From Chlamydiales bacterium (lineage in GTDB: Bacteria > Chlamydiota > Chlamydiia > Chlamydiales > JAJFMA01): 64,000 bases of DNA. Positions 23,499 through 32,504 of the stretch are shown here, piece after piece. Each line of letters opens with the position of its first letter. Position 1 is the stretch's first letter. A program made the translations under genes and the position numbers. The stretch spans positions 1 through 64,000 of the forward strand of contig JAUXSF010000024.1 of NCBI GenBank assembly GCA_030679955.1. Direction: 5' to 3'. The notes beneath the pieces were generated by a model, which did not search any database, was not told the origin of the DNA, and worked only from the letters and a program-made list of their open reading frames with translations.

Positions 23499-25691
23499 CT
23501 ATTTGTGGTCCTTGATCCAGAAAATCGATGCTTGCGGCTGCGCTACATCAGCACCAGGAATTAGATCTTGGTGATCTGATGGAATAATCACGTTTTGAAC
23601 ATAGTCTCGGTATAACAGAGCACTCTTAGGACAATAAAGGAAGGTGTACGGAGCTTCCTCGTGAATAATGGCATCAAAGCGGTGGTATAGGGCTGTACGT
23701 TTCTCGGCGTCATATTCGTACTGCAGCTGATCGATAATCTTATCCACTTCTTTGTTAGCAAAACCAATGGCGTTTGATGAGCCTTTTTCTTTGGCTCCAG
23801 TGGAGTACCAAAGCTGCTTCGGCTCTTCGGGTGGTGTTCCTTGTGCCCAAGCAAGCAAGATAGCATCAAAATTTTTATCATCAAAAACGTTACTCAAATC
23901 GGCAATATCAACACCGCTAAGATCGCATTGGATATCTACATCCTTCAAGGCTTGCGAGACATATTCCCCAATTGCCTTTGCTGTAGGGCTCTTTACATAG
24001 TAATTGAGCGTAAAGCGGAATGGCACAGGTTTTCCATCGACTGTTTTATCAACCACACCATCACCATCGCTGTCATACCAACCTTTATCGGTAAGGAGCT
24101 TCTTACTCTCTCGCGGATCAAAAGGCCATGGTTTGATGCTCGCATCATACGATTTGGAATAGCGGTAAAAGGGTCCTGTTACCTCTGTGCCCATGCCATT
24201 GAGGTTTTGCTTGATGATTCGCTGACGGTCGATCGCCATCGTCAGCGCCTTTCTAATAGCGGAATTTTTGAAGAAGACTTTGGCCTCGTTCCACCCGATA
24301 TAGCTAAAGCTACGGCTTACATAGTCTATTCTCTTCAGCCCTAAGCCTTTCGCTTCCTGCTGCTTATAAGCGTCTGACTTAATAAAACTCTCATACTCAA
24401 TTAGTTCTTCGGGTCGCAGATCATACGTATCAAGCTTGCCTGCCTTAAAATCTTGCCAGATCGATTCTGGGGTCTCTTTAAACTGTACTTCCATGCTATC
24501 CACCAAGACTGCCAGTGGCTCGTAGTAGTTCGCATTACGTTTAAAGGATATCTGACGTTCTGTCATTCCGGTAAAAATCCATGGGCCACAGCTCACAATA
24601 ACGTTTCGAGCCCAGTGGTTGTTAAAGTTCTGTGCCCATACCGAATTCGTACGGTAGGTATTAGCATCACTGTCGTCGGATACTATTTTGGTCCCATCGG
24701 GATAGTATTTGTAAACATAGGAAGCAAGTGGCGTTAAAGAGCCTGTGAGGCCTTTTGCCATGTACTTTACCTTGTTTTCCGTTCCACCTTTGCCATCCGC
24801 AACGCGATCTGTTTTCCAACGAACAACGAAGGTAAGCTTGTCGATAACTCGAAACTCTTCGATATCACCCAGGTAGGTGCGTAGCGATACAGCTCCAGGT
24901 TGTTGTACCCACGCATTCATGACCGCATCGAAGTAGAACTTAAAATCCTCCGCAGTTACTTGATGTTTACGTCGGAAATGCGGCGCTAGCTTGATATCTT
25001 CAGGAAATAGGTCTTGATTTAGAGGTTCCCAGAATACTCCGTCGCGCAGATGTATCCAGAATTCTGGGCGACCTTGCGAGTCAGTCCTTTGCTCCATCTT
25101 TACAGCCATATCAGGAGCCAAAGTCTCATAAATACCAAAGTGTTGGCCAGCAACGGATACAGAACATTGCCCAACCCAGGTTGCTACCTGACTCCAATTG
25201 CTAAAGGGGTGCAGATTTTCCGGCACACCAACTGTGGCTGCCTTGCGAACGCCATTTGCTTTAAAGTCTTTGCCGAGCATCTGTGGCAGTGTCGTTTCGT
25301 AAAAGGGATCAGGGGTTAGCAAATTGGGAAGCTTGGGGTTAATCTGTGGACCAGCGGCATCTCGGTTTTGCTCTTGCTGTGTGACCTCTCTCGGAGCTCG
25401 TTGTGGGCGATCCACAGGTTTTGTGACGTCCTTGTTTTTCAACAGGCTTTCTAGCAAGTCCATCTCTTCGTGTTGATCTTGATTTAAGGCACTCAAAACA
25501 TCTGAACGTATCGAGCTAACCTCTGACTTAATCTCTTCTAAGCCATTCTGTGCTTCGATAAATTGTTCATGAAGGCCGCGTATGTCCTGTTCTATCAAGA
25601 CGGAGGACCAGTAGAGCATTGCCATAAAGGCAAATAAGCCTAAAGCTAAGATGTAACGCAGTATGTACAGACCAATGGGCTCTTTATTCAT
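23499..25691 (-). CDS. oppA: Oligopeptide-binding protein OppA, membrane-anchored
   Basis: A 730-residue SBP_bac_5 family protein that binds peptides outside the inner membrane and delivers them to OppB/OppC. In place of a lipobox there is an uncleaved-looking N-terminal helix (about 8-28) followed by a coiled coil (about 30-80: EQDIRGLHEQFIEAQ and SSIRSDVL) and a Pro/Arg-rich linker; the binding domain starts near residue 110. Domain motifs include RKALTMAIDRQRII and LLTDKGWYDSDGDGVVD. The ATG at 25691 has GAGG eight bases upstream; a longer frame reaching into the palindrome at 25712-25871 is not credible. First gene of the operon. Anchored OppA with a coiled coil could stay next to the enlarged permeases (inference). 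Confidence 0.87.
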   Translation of the reverse strand: MNKEPIGLYILRYILALGLFAFMAMLYWSSVLIEQDIRGLHEQFIEAQNGLEEIKSEVSSIRSDVLSALNQDQHEEMDLLESLLKNKDVTKPVDRPQRAPREVTQQEQNRDAAGPQINPKLPNLLTPDPFYETTLPQMLGKDFKANGVRKAATVGVPENLHPFSNWSQVATWVGQCSVSVAGQHFGIYETLAPDMAVKMEQRTDSQGRPEFWIHLRDGVFWEPLNQDLFPEDIKLAPHFRRKHQVTAEDFKFYFDAVMNAWVQQPGAVSLRTYLGDIEEFRVIDKLTFVVRWKTDRVADGKGGTENKVKYMAKGLTGSLTPLASYVYKYYPDGTKIVSDDSDANTYRTNSVWAQNFNNHWARNVIVSCGPWIFTGMTERQISFKRNANYYEPLAVLVDSMEVQFKETPESIWQDFKAGKLDTYDLRPEELIEYESFIKSDAYKQQEAKGLGLKRIDYVSRSFSYIGWNEAKVFFKNSAIRKALTMAIDRQRIIKQNLNGMGTEVTGPFYRYSKSYDASIKPWPFDPRESKKLLTDKGWYDSDGDGVVDKTVDGKPVPFRFTLNYYVKSPTAKAIGEYVSQALKDVDIQCDLSGVDIADLSNVFDDKNFDAILLAWAQGTPPEEPKQLWYSTGAKEKGSSNAIGFANKEVDKIIDQLQYEYDAEKRTALYHRFDAIIHEEAPYTFLYCPKSALLYRDYVQNVIIPSDHQDLIPGADVAQPQASIFWIKDHK

Positions 25692-25711
25692 CCTGAACGC
25701 CTCGCTAATAA

Positions 25712-25871
25712 TACCCCACTTGGTGTCAAACTTGGAATTTGGACCATGCCAAAGCCCCGCGGTTGATCGATCGTACATGGGTTCATATTTCTAATATTAA
25801 ACCATGTGCGATCAATCAACCCCGGGAGCTTTCGCATGGGCCCAAATACAAGTTTGACACCGAGTGGGGTA
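25712..25871. repeat. 160-bp imperfect palindrome, MITE-like, upstream of oppA
   Basis: Arm 1 (25712-25780) and the reverse complement of arm 2 (25802-25871) align over about 70 bases with few differences: TACCCCACTTGGTGTCAAAC against TACCCCACTCGGTGTCAAAC at the outer end and GATCGTACATGG against GATCGCACATGG at the inner end. The centre is a 21-bp AT-rich spacer. TA dinucleotides at both outer edges would fit a TA target duplication. No transposase is inside, so this is a candidate MITE; as RNA it would fold into a very long hairpin in the oppA leader or promoter region. Confidence 0.75.
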
Positions 25872-25916
25872 TGAAAATTTAATCTAGCGAAACGTCTCTA
25901 TTTTGACCAGGGATGA

Positions 25917-26456
25917 TCACGCAGCTTGTTTGCCCATTGCTAAAGACTCAATAGTGGTGCGTAAAACACTCTTCATAGGCGTCCCTTGCGAGACTGCCTC
26001 TATTTGATTCGTCAACGCATCTACTAGTAAGGAAATCGTTCCCATCATGGCAACGAGGGGACGAATTTTGATTAAATCTCCAACACACACCAAGCTATAG
26101 CGGTAGAAAACGATTTGATTGAGCTCGTCCAGTCCAAACCCTGGCACCTCCAACGGCTTGTTAAAGTACATAAGCAACCGCGATAGTTCGCCAGCAGCTT
26201 CGGGCTTTACCATAAAGGGAAAGGCGACAAAGAGATGTAAGAACAATTGTTCCATTGGCGCTTCGGCACCTTTTTCGGAAGGCATTGGAAACGAGTCAAC
26301 ACGGATAACCAATGTTCGCTCGCGGCCATAGCCATCCCTACCCAAACTGACGTTTAGTCGAGAAAAGGGGATGGAACTATCCTCAGCCTGCATCTCACAT
26401 TGATACCCATACTTCTGCAGTCCCGTGGCGATGTGATTTAAGCGTCCTTTTGGCAT
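25917..26456 (-). CDS. Small YbjN / secretion-chaperone-like protein
   Basis: A 179-residue soluble alpha/beta protein. The order of a first helix (LNHIATGLQKYGY), an antiparallel sheet (SRLNVSLGRDG...TLVIRVDSFP), a central helix pair and a final dimer-like helix (RPLVAMMGTISLLVDALTNQ) recalls YbjN and type III secretion chaperones of the CesT class. No catalytic motif is seen. The ATG at 26456 is 2 bp after the stop of the coiled-coil protein gene, with AGGGAG inside that gene's last codons. A chaperone gene next to its large cargo gene is the standard effector arrangement; here it is an inference. Confidence 0.5.
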   Translation of the reverse strand: MPKGRLNHIATGLQKYGYQCEMQAEDSSIPFSRLNVSLGRDGYGRERTLVIRVDSFPMPSEKGAEAPMEQLFLHLFVAFPFMVKPEAAGELSRLLMYFNKPLEVPGFGLDELNQIVFYRYSLVCVGDLIKIRPLVAMMGTISLLVDALTNQIEAVSQGTPMKSVLRTTIESLAMGKQAA

Positions 26457-26458
26457 GA

Positions 26459-28318
26459 TTACTCCCTGGCGGGCGTTGTTAGATATTTAAAGATGGCTCG
26501 AATAGGGTCACCCTCATAAGCGGAATCTGAATACTGCTGATCCCTAAGAAATTGCTTCACCTGGGCTTTTGATTCAGGATTATTTTTCAATACACGTTCA
26601 AGGCTAACTGCAGTCTCCTCAACTTTCTCGGGAGTCATATGTGCAAACTCCTGGCTTAAAGACACGAGTTGTTGACGCCTCACCACACTAGCTTTTCGCG
26701 CACCTAAATTTTGCAATTGTTTGGTGGACTCGTCCATTAAACGGGATGCCTTGTTAATGTTGGAAAGCAACTGGCTTTCCCGGATTACTTCTTTTCCGAT
26801 GACCTCTGCTGCTTTGGTTCGTTGAATCACCACCTCTTTTTTCAACGCAGTTTTAAACTTACTTGCCTGAACTATTTCGTTGGCCAATTCCTTCCGCTGT
26901 TGCGGGGAATCGACTGCACTAATGGCGTTCTGTAGCGTCGTAATACGTTGATTAACGACTACCAACTTATCTTTAAGACGTTGATGTTCAGCATAATGAG
27001 ACTTAGAAAGAGTTTGAATTTGCTTCCTACTTGCCTCTGCTAATCCATCGCCAATTGTATAAACCTTTGCTTGCTTGTTTCCGCGGCGCCTAGCTAGCTT
27101 TTCTTGAATAGTTAAAGAACCCTTCGAGAGCGAAAGCGAGATATTCTCTTTATTTTTGTAGGCAGCATAGCCCAAGCCCGCCACTGCCATTCCCCCTGCT
27201 ACAATGCCAGCGCCCACCCCTGTTGCTGACACAAAGACAACGCCAACAGTTGCTCCAGTTAACCCGAGAGCTATGCCAGTGGTCGTCGCTATTCCCCCTA
27301 ATCCTGCGGCATAAAGTCCTACGGCGTGCTGCGTGAGATCAATGGCATTTTGATCAGTAATCTTTTCCAAATGGTCGAGACGTAACTCGATAACCTCTGA
27401 AACTGCGGGATCCAAATCGCCACTCTTCAATAGATCTATCAGTCTGCTACTTTCAGCCTCTGTCGCTCGCATAATATTCACGTCCTTAACGAGGCCCGCG
27501 ACATGCAAGGCGCCTCCTACGGCGGCGCCTGCTACACCCAGGAACTTTGCGACTACGGCCAAATCAGCCGCAGCGGTTGATGCCTGGGTTAGCGATGCTA
27601 CGAAGCTTGCGGAACTGACGATGTTATCTGCTGTCGATAGTCCTGAGGTTAATACACCCTTCAAAGCATTCATTTTGATGTCGTTAGCCTGATCAGACAG
27701 CTCGGAAATTTCTCGTCGCAACTCTAATATTTTCTCTTTCGCTTCTTCGGGAGAATAAGTCGTCTTTTCCTCTCCTTCATCCTGAATTTGCTCCCAAATC
27801 TTTAGGTTCGCTTCTTTCTGACTTATGATCTCAGTCAACTCGCGATATTGTGAGGCCTTTGAAACAAGCCCGGCCAGTGTTACCACGAAAATTGCGTCGC
27901 CGGCCAAATTGCTAACACCATGGAGAGCTGGAATAACTGAAGCATCAACCTTCTGAACCGAACTGATAGCGGATAGAGAAGAGGGCAACTTGTCCACACC
28001 CTCCAACAACTTTGAAGTCACCTCAGCCAATTTCTCTACCTGACCAAACCTCGCCGCTAATGTGTCTAATTGAGTTTTCTGGGCTTGTGTATCCCCCTCT
28101 ACCTGCGTCAACATCTTCACAAGTGATTCTAACTCAGCATTCTGTTGCTTATTTTGAATAGATTCTGGCCTATCAGTAGAAGTGAGCGGAACAGACTGCG
28201 CCGCTTCCTCTTGTACTTCTAATGGTTGTTTTTTCTCGCTAATAGGTTGGTTATCTTCGGGGAAAAAGGCATCACCGGGATGGATAATATTCGTATTAAT
28301 ATTCATACAAGACAACAT
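26459..28318 (-). CDS. Coiled-coil protein with glycine-rich hydrophobic regions, candidate type III secreted protein
   Basis: A 619-residue protein I cannot place in a named family. The N-terminal 60 residues are polar and Gln/Glu/Pro-rich, without a Sec signal. Coiled coil predominates at 60-125 and 165-215. Alanine/glycine-rich hydrophobic stretches lie at 130-155, 225-265 and 330-385 (GGIATTTGIALGLTGATVGVV, the longest). The basic, helical C-terminal half (400-600) contains several heptad-like segments. Such a mix of coiled coils and small-residue hydrophobic stretches is seen in type III translocators and inclusion-membrane proteins. The start may be ATG at 28318 or 28306; neither has a good Shine-Dalgarno. 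It is paired with the chaperone-sized gene downstream. Confidence 0.6.
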   Translation of the reverse strand: MLSCMNINTNIIHPGDAFFPEDNQPISEKKQPLEVQEEAAQSVPLTSTDRPESIQNKQQNAELESLVKMLTQVEGDTQAQKTQLDTLAARFGQVEKLAEVTSKLLEGVDKLPSSLSAISSVQKVDASVIPALHGVSNLAGDAIFVVTLAGLVSKASQYRELTEIISQKEANLKIWEQIQDEGEEKTTYSPEEAKEKILELRREISELSDQANDIKMNALKGVLTSGLSTADNIVSSASFVASLTQASTAAADLAVVAKFLGVAGAAVGGALHVAGLVKDVNIMRATEAESSRLIDLLKSGDLDPAVSEVIELRLDHLEKITDQNAIDLTQHAVGLYAAGLGGIATTTGIALGLTGATVGVVFVSATGVGAGIVAGGMAVAGLGYAAYKNKENISLSLSKGSLTIQEKLARRRGNKQAKVYTIGDGLAEASRKQIQTLSKSHYAEHQRLKDKLVVVNQRITTLQNAISAVDSPQQRKELANEIVQASKFKTALKKEVVIQRTKAAEVIGKEVIRESQLLSNINKASRLMDESTKQLQNLGARKASVVRRQQLVSLSQEFAHMTPEKVEETAVSLERVLKNNPESKAQVKQFLRDQQYSDSAYEGDPIRAIFKYLTTPARE

Positions 28319-28426
28319 CTTTAGTTAACATTTAAATATTATTATATCAAAATAATGAGTATTTAATTTAAAACAATTAACCAGTAGATACTTAAGTCTA
28401 ACAATCAATGAGTTGAGCGAGTCAGT

Positions 28427-29119
28427 CTAATACAAGACGATATGAAAAGCTGGAGCGGACTGTGGATTAAGAATTAAATGTGGAATGAGTTGCAGCTCTG
28501 CCATGCCACGACAAAGCGCCAGAATTCCCACCAGAATTCCAGCCACGCCCAAAAGAGTGTTGTAATGATGGCGGAAGCGACCCAATAGCTGCGATGCATG
28601 CATTGCCAAAACAAGGGCAGGAGAAGTTAACAAGGCCAAAGCAGCGCCGTTGGCAAGGCCTATCAGAGGATCACCCTCCATAGCACAAGCAGAGAATACG
28701 ATGATTGTCTGACCACAAGGCAAAAGTACCGTCGCGAGGCCAAAAAGAAAGGTTGGCCAACGCTTATCGCGAAGCATTAGCGTTGAAATGGTTTGATTAA
28801 AGGGTGCAAGCATGCCCGACACTGTCTGGAGCCCTGGGGCGCGAACTCCTATGAGTGCGCTGGCCGATACCATTAGTATCACACCGCCAAACAAAAGACT
28901 GGTCAACGCAGACACGTGATAATAGGCCAAAACAGCCCCCAACACGGCACCTACTAAGCCTGCCGCAAAGCCTGCCAAGGCAAACGAAGCCAAACGGCCA
29001 GCAAAATACCAAGCGCGAAACCGATGATGCCCAATCATCGCCACTAAAGGACCGCACATTCCTAGACAATGTAAGTTTCCGAATAGATAGATAGGCAGAA
29101 GGGTCAGGAAAAGCGACAT
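28427..29119 (-). CDS. TauE/DsbD-like (UreH_2) six-helix membrane protein
   Basis: A 230-residue inner-membrane protein with about six helices. Two cysteine motifs mark the UreH_2/DsbD_2 group: NLHCLGMCGPLVAMIGHH near residue 15 and LLPCGQTIIVFSACAMEGDP near 140. Relatives act in thiol-disulfide or metal handling during cytochrome oxidase and copper-protein maturation (family knowledge); the substrate here is unknown. The ATG at 29119 overlaps the stop of a 58-residue membrane protein gene by one base (TAATG), so the two are coupled. The N-terminal MSLFLTLLPIYLFGN begins straight in helix 1. Confidence 0.75.
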   Translation of the reverse strand: MSLFLTLLPIYLFGNLHCLGMCGPLVAMIGHHRFRAWYFAGRLASFALAGFAAGLVGAVLGAVLAYYHVSALTSLLFGGVILMVSASALIGVRAPGLQTVSGMLAPFNQTISTLMLRDKRWPTFLFGLATVLLPCGQTIIVFSACAMEGDPLIGLANGAALALLTSPALVLAMHASQLLGRFRHHYNTLLGVAGILVGILALCRGMAELQLIPHLILNPQSAPAFHIVLY

Positions 29120-29295
29120 TACTCAGGAACCTTCGCAAAACGCATCTGATGAATACGGGCCGCATCAATCCCCGAAGAGTTGCTACCGCGCTTAACAGCA
29201 GTACCAACTACCACGCCGCCGATAAGGCATCCTATCAAGGCAACGACGATTAATAGATACGGAGAGCTAAAAGGACGCAAAAGTAAATCAAACAT
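29119..29295 (-). CDS. 58-residue single-pass membrane protein
   Basis: A short gene beginning MFDLLLRPFSSPYLLIVVAL, with one strong membrane helix (about 12-33, ending GGVVVGTA) and a basic, soluble C-terminus (AARIHQMRFAKVPE). No family is recognised. The evidence for it is the TAATG overlap with the next gene, the open frame and the membrane helix. No good Shine-Dalgarno precedes the ATG at 29295. Its coupling to a DsbD/TauE-like protein suggests a helper in the same process (inference). Confidence 0.5.
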   Translation of the reverse strand: MFDLLLRPFSSPYLLIVVALIGCLIGGVVVGTAVKRGSNSSGIDAARIHQMRFAKVPE

Positions 29296-29366
29296 ATGGA
29301 GTTAGAGATAACATGGGTGAGAATAATTTTCACTAGATTAAATAATTTCATCCGTCAAAGAGAACG

Positions 29367-29403
29367 GAATTTAACGCAGAGTCGCAGAGGCCCTAAGAGA
29401 AGG
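29367..29403. repeat. Dispersed CGCAGAG-type repeat, copy 1
   Basis: GAATTTAACGCAGAGTCGCA, followed by GAGGCCCTAAGAGAAGG, contains the AATTTAACGCA start and the short-period CGCAGAG/GCAGAGG pattern that recurs at 35589-35655 and, inverted, at 38611-38650. It lies in the glgP upstream region. Function unknown. Confidence 0.45.
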
Positions 29404-29492
29404 AGTACTAAAAATCTGAATCATAGAGAGGCCTCTTCTATTTCTTCGTAGTGCCCCCCGCACCTTGGAGTTTGAATTCCCCTCAATTGCAC

Positions 29493-29520
29493 TTGCGTTC
29501 TGTCGCGATCCAGGTATAAG
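29493..29520 (+). promoter_or_regulatory. Possible glgP promoter
   Basis: TTGCGT (29493-29498), a 16-bp spacer and TATAAG (29515-29520) lie 38 bp before the glgP ATG. The match to consensus is moderate. Confidence 0.35.
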
Positions 29521-29558
29521 TAATTATTGAAGGACCACGCTTGCTAAGGGGGAATCCT

Positions 29559-32129
29559 ATGAGCCCAGATTTGGACTACCAGGCGGAAATGCTCGTCGGC
29601 AAAATTCGTCATTATCTCATCACCACGATGGGACGTACTTCTGACGAAGCTAATGCCGATGAATTTTATCGCGCCTTCTCTTATGCCTTGCGAGAAGAGG
29701 TCATGATCAATTGGCTGGCAACGGCTCAGACTCAAGCACATAAAGATGTGCGTACCATTTACTACCTCTCCATGGAATACCTACCCGGACGCATGCTCAG
29801 CAACAACATTTCCAACCTGAATTCGGTGGATCTCGTTAAGCTTGTACTGCAAAAGATGAATCGTAGCCTGGTGGAAATTATTTCTCGGGAGTCTGATCTC
29901 GGCTTAGGCAACGGCGGTTTAGGTCGCTTAGCTTCATGCTTCCTAGAATCTCTCGCGACTAACTACTATCCTGCGCGTGGTTATGGCCTTCGTTATCAAT
30001 ATGGAACTTTTGAACAACAAATATGGGATGGCGTCCAGATCGAAGCGCCAGACTGTTGGCTGATCCATGAAAACCCCTGGGAATTCCGACGCGACTTGCG
30101 CAAGGTAAGCGTTCGCTATTGCGGCCTTGTTACACCCGGAACTAACATTCACGGCGATCCTATTCACTTCCTTCATGATTTTGAAGAGGTGTGGGCTCTA
30201 CCTTATGACTATCCAATCATCGGCTACAGCAAAGATCAAAAATTTTCTGTCGTCACAATGCGTCTTTGGACCACCAAAGAATCCCCACACAACTTCCAAT
30301 TACAGCGCTATAACGCGGGTAGACTAGACCAAGCCGCAGAAAACAGCACGCTAACCGATGTTCTGTATCCATCGGACCATCACCAAACCGGCAAACGCGT
30401 GCGGTTAAAGCAAGAGTTCCTGCTGGTGTCCGCTTCGCTGCAAGACATCATACGCCACTATTTAGAGATTCATGACAATTTCCGCGCTTTTTCAGATAAA
30501 GTGCGTATTCAGATCAACGACACTCACCCCGCGATGGTCATCCCAGAACTCATTCGTCTGCTGACGAAAAAGTACGATCTGCCATGGAAGACTGCCGTAG
30601 ATATTACGCAAACAGTTACTGGTTTCACAAACCACACTGTTTTGGCTGAGGCTTTGGAGGAATGGGACCAAAATCTATTCTTCTACCTGCTGCCACGTCA
30701 ACAAAAGATCATTGAAAGGCTTAACTTCGATTTCTTGAGCGTTGTTCGTAGCAAATTTCCAAGCGATGAAGACCGTGTACGACGTATGTCCATCCTAGAA
30801 AATGGCAAAATTCGCATGGCAAACTTAGCGATCATTGGCGCCCATAAAGTCAACGGCGTAGCTGAGCTACATTCAAATATTCTTAAATCTCGAGTCTTCA
30901 AAGATTTCTACGAACTATGGCCCGATCGCTTTACCAATGTGACTAACGGGGTAACGCAACGACGGTGGCTGGCTCACTGCAACCCAAAACTAGCAACGTT
31001 TGTTAATAAACGTATCGGCGATGGCTGGGTTACCGACTTCTCGAAAATGGCAGAACTTGCCAAATACGCCTCCGATCCAGCTAGCCAACAAGAGTTTCTG
31101 GAAATCAAAAAATTTAACAAGCAACGCTTTATTCAGTTTATGAAAAGTAGACATAGACTGAGAAACCAGAGCGGAGAAGAAATCGACGAGACACCTCTCA
31201 TCAGCTCTGACTCCCTCTTTGATGTTCAAGTCAAGCGTATGCATGAGTATAAGCGTCAGTTACTTAATGCACTACACATTCTAATGCTCTACGACGAGAT
31301 ATTGGAAAATCCCGACCCAAAAAGAGTTAAACGCACGCACATATTTGGCGGCAAGGCTGCCCCGGGCTACGAAGCAGCTAAAAATATTATACGGCTGATC
31401 AACTGCATCTCGCGCAAAGTAAATAACGATCCGGCAGTCCACGACCTTTTAAAAGTTGTTTTTGTCGAAAACTATAATGTGTCACGAGCGGAAGTTATTA
31501 TCCCCGCCGCAGATCTATCCGAACAGATTTCTACTGCGGGCACAGAAGCTTCGGGTACAGGCAACATGAAGCTGTCGATGAATGGCGCGCTAACGATAGG
31601 CACGGACGACGGTGCAAACATAGAAATGGCGCAGTCCGCGACGGATGAATGGTGGCCCTTTACATTCGGCTTAAAAGCAGACCAGGTTGAGCAACTAAAA
31701 AAAGCAGGAACCTATAATCCTTGGGACATCTGCGCCAATAACCCCAAGATTAAGCGTGCGGTTGATAGGCTACGCGATGGCTCCTTGGCCCAGAATGATC
31801 AAGAGCACCAAGTTCTAACCGCTATCTACGATACGCTACTTGAAGGCCATTACGGCCAAGTACCGGATCGTTACATGGTTCTGCAGGACCTCACAGACTA
31901 TGCTCGCGTCCAAAAATTGGCTGACCAATTGTATCTACAGCCAAACCGATGGGCAGAATTTGCCATCCACAATATTGCTGCGATGGGTCCATTTAGCTCC
32001 GATGTATCGATAAAAAATTACGCAGAAAAAATCTGGAACATCGAGCCATGCCCACTTGACGAATCGATTTTAGCTCGTATTCGCCATGAATATAGCGAGC
32101 ACGATCGTTGCAGAATCTTCCCAAGGTAG
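29559..32129 (+). CDS. glgP: Glycogen phosphorylase
   Basis: An 856-residue PLP enzyme that releases glucose-1-phosphate from glycogen. It spans the GT35 family: YYLSMEYLPGRML near the start, GNGGLGRLASCFLES, INDTHPAMVIPELIRLL, TNGVTQRRWL, VQVKRMHEYKRQLLN, and the cofactor site EASGTGNMKLSMNGA with PLP-lysine K671. The length is slightly above the usual 810-830, the excess mainly in a 20-residue C-terminal extension. The ATG at 29559 has AAGGGGGA five bases upstream; the frame opens at a TTG six codons earlier. With glgC at 33.5 kb it indicates glycogen turnover, as in Chlamydia. Confidence 0.95.
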   Translation: MSPDLDYQAEMLVGKIRHYLITTMGRTSDEANADEFYRAFSYALREEVMINWLATAQTQAHKDVRTIYYLSMEYLPGRMLSNNISNLNSVDLVKLVLQKMNRSLVEIISRESDLGLGNGGLGRLASCFLESLATNYYPARGYGLRYQYGTFEQQIWDGVQIEAPDCWLIHENPWEFRRDLRKVSVRYCGLVTPGTNIHGDPIHFLHDFEEVWALPYDYPIIGYSKDQKFSVVTMRLWTTKESPHNFQLQRYNAGRLDQAAENSTLTDVLYPSDHHQTGKRVRLKQEFLLVSASLQDIIRHYLEIHDNFRAFSDKVRIQINDTHPAMVIPELIRLLTKKYDLPWKTAVDITQTVTGFTNHTVLAEALEEWDQNLFFYLLPRQQKIIERLNFDFLSVVRSKFPSDEDRVRRMSILENGKIRMANLAIIGAHKVNGVAELHSNILKSRVFKDFYELWPDRFTNVTNGVTQRRWLAHCNPKLATFVNKRIGDGWVTDFSKMAELAKYASDPASQQEFLEIKKFNKQRFIQFMKSRHRLRNQSGEEIDETPLISSDSLFDVQVKRMHEYKRQLLNALHILMLYDEILENPDPKRVKRTHIFGGKAAPGYEAAKNIIRLINCISRKVNNDPAVHDLLKVVFVENYNVSRAEVIIPAADLSEQISTAGTEASGTGNMKLSMNGALTIGTDDGANIEMAQSATDEWWPFTFGLKADQVEQLKKAGTYNPWDICANNPKIKRAVDRLRDGSLAQNDQEHQVLTAIYDTLLEGHYGQVPDRYMVLQDLTDYARVQKLADQLYLQPNRWAEFAIHNIAAMGPFSSDVSIKNYAEKIWNIEPCPLDESILARIRHEYSEHDRCRIFPR

Positions 32130-32135
32130 ATGGGC

Positions 32136-32426
32136 TTAGCGGCAAACCAGACGCGATACAAGGCCTAAACAGCTGCGTGTATGGCCAGGTAAGCCTGGAA
32201 TAGACCCGTCTACAAAGTGCGTTCCCCATTCCCACGTTTGCCACCAAGTCAATTGTGGCGGCTTTCGCAGTTTGAGAATGCATTTGCTTGCTAATGATCG
32301 TCGTCGATCAGACTCCACCTCACGTCTTAGCAATGAAAGAAATGCTGCTTGGCTATATACACACGGGACATGGCAAACAGGGGGCATCAAATAAGAGCGC
32401 GACGCGACAGGCCAAGAAACAAACAT
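32136..32426 (-). CDS. Possible 96-residue protein in the glgP downstream gap
   Basis: The gap 32130-32504 contains this one open frame. In its favour is a good Shine-Dalgarno (GGAGAGAGGGGT directly before the ATG at 32426) and a hydrophobic, Cys-containing N-terminus (MFVSWPVASRSYLMPPVCHV). Against it are low-complexity composition, no family, no visible terminator and no neighbour context. The rest of the gap shows nothing else. Treat it as hypothetical. Confidence 0.3.
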   Translation of the reverse strand: MFVSWPVASRSYLMPPVCHVPCVYSQAAFLSLLRREVESDRRRSLASKCILKLRKPPQLTWWQTWEWGTHFVDGSIPGLPGHTRSCLGLVSRLVCR

Positions 32427-32504
32427 ACCCCTCTCTCCATAAAAAGAGCAACTTGGCCTGAATTTCTACCAAATATGACGATTTATAGCACCGTGAAAGA
32501 ATTG

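Noticed and set aside
25692-25778. N-terminal extension of OppA from an upstream start at 25778
   Set aside because: The extra 29 codons lie mostly in the MITE-like palindrome; the ATG at 25691 has a good ribosome site and begins the natural membrane anchor.
28797-29207. 136-codon minus-strand frame overlapping the TauE-like gene
   Set aside because: Different frame of a membrane-protein gene; Arg/Cys/Val-rich shadow translation. The TauE-like frame has cysteine motifs and a coupled start.
31993-32283. 96-codon minus-strand frame across the glgP 3' end
   Set aside because: Mostly antisense to glgP and lacking a ribosome site; the neighbouring frame at 32136-32426 was kept only as a low-confidence candidate.
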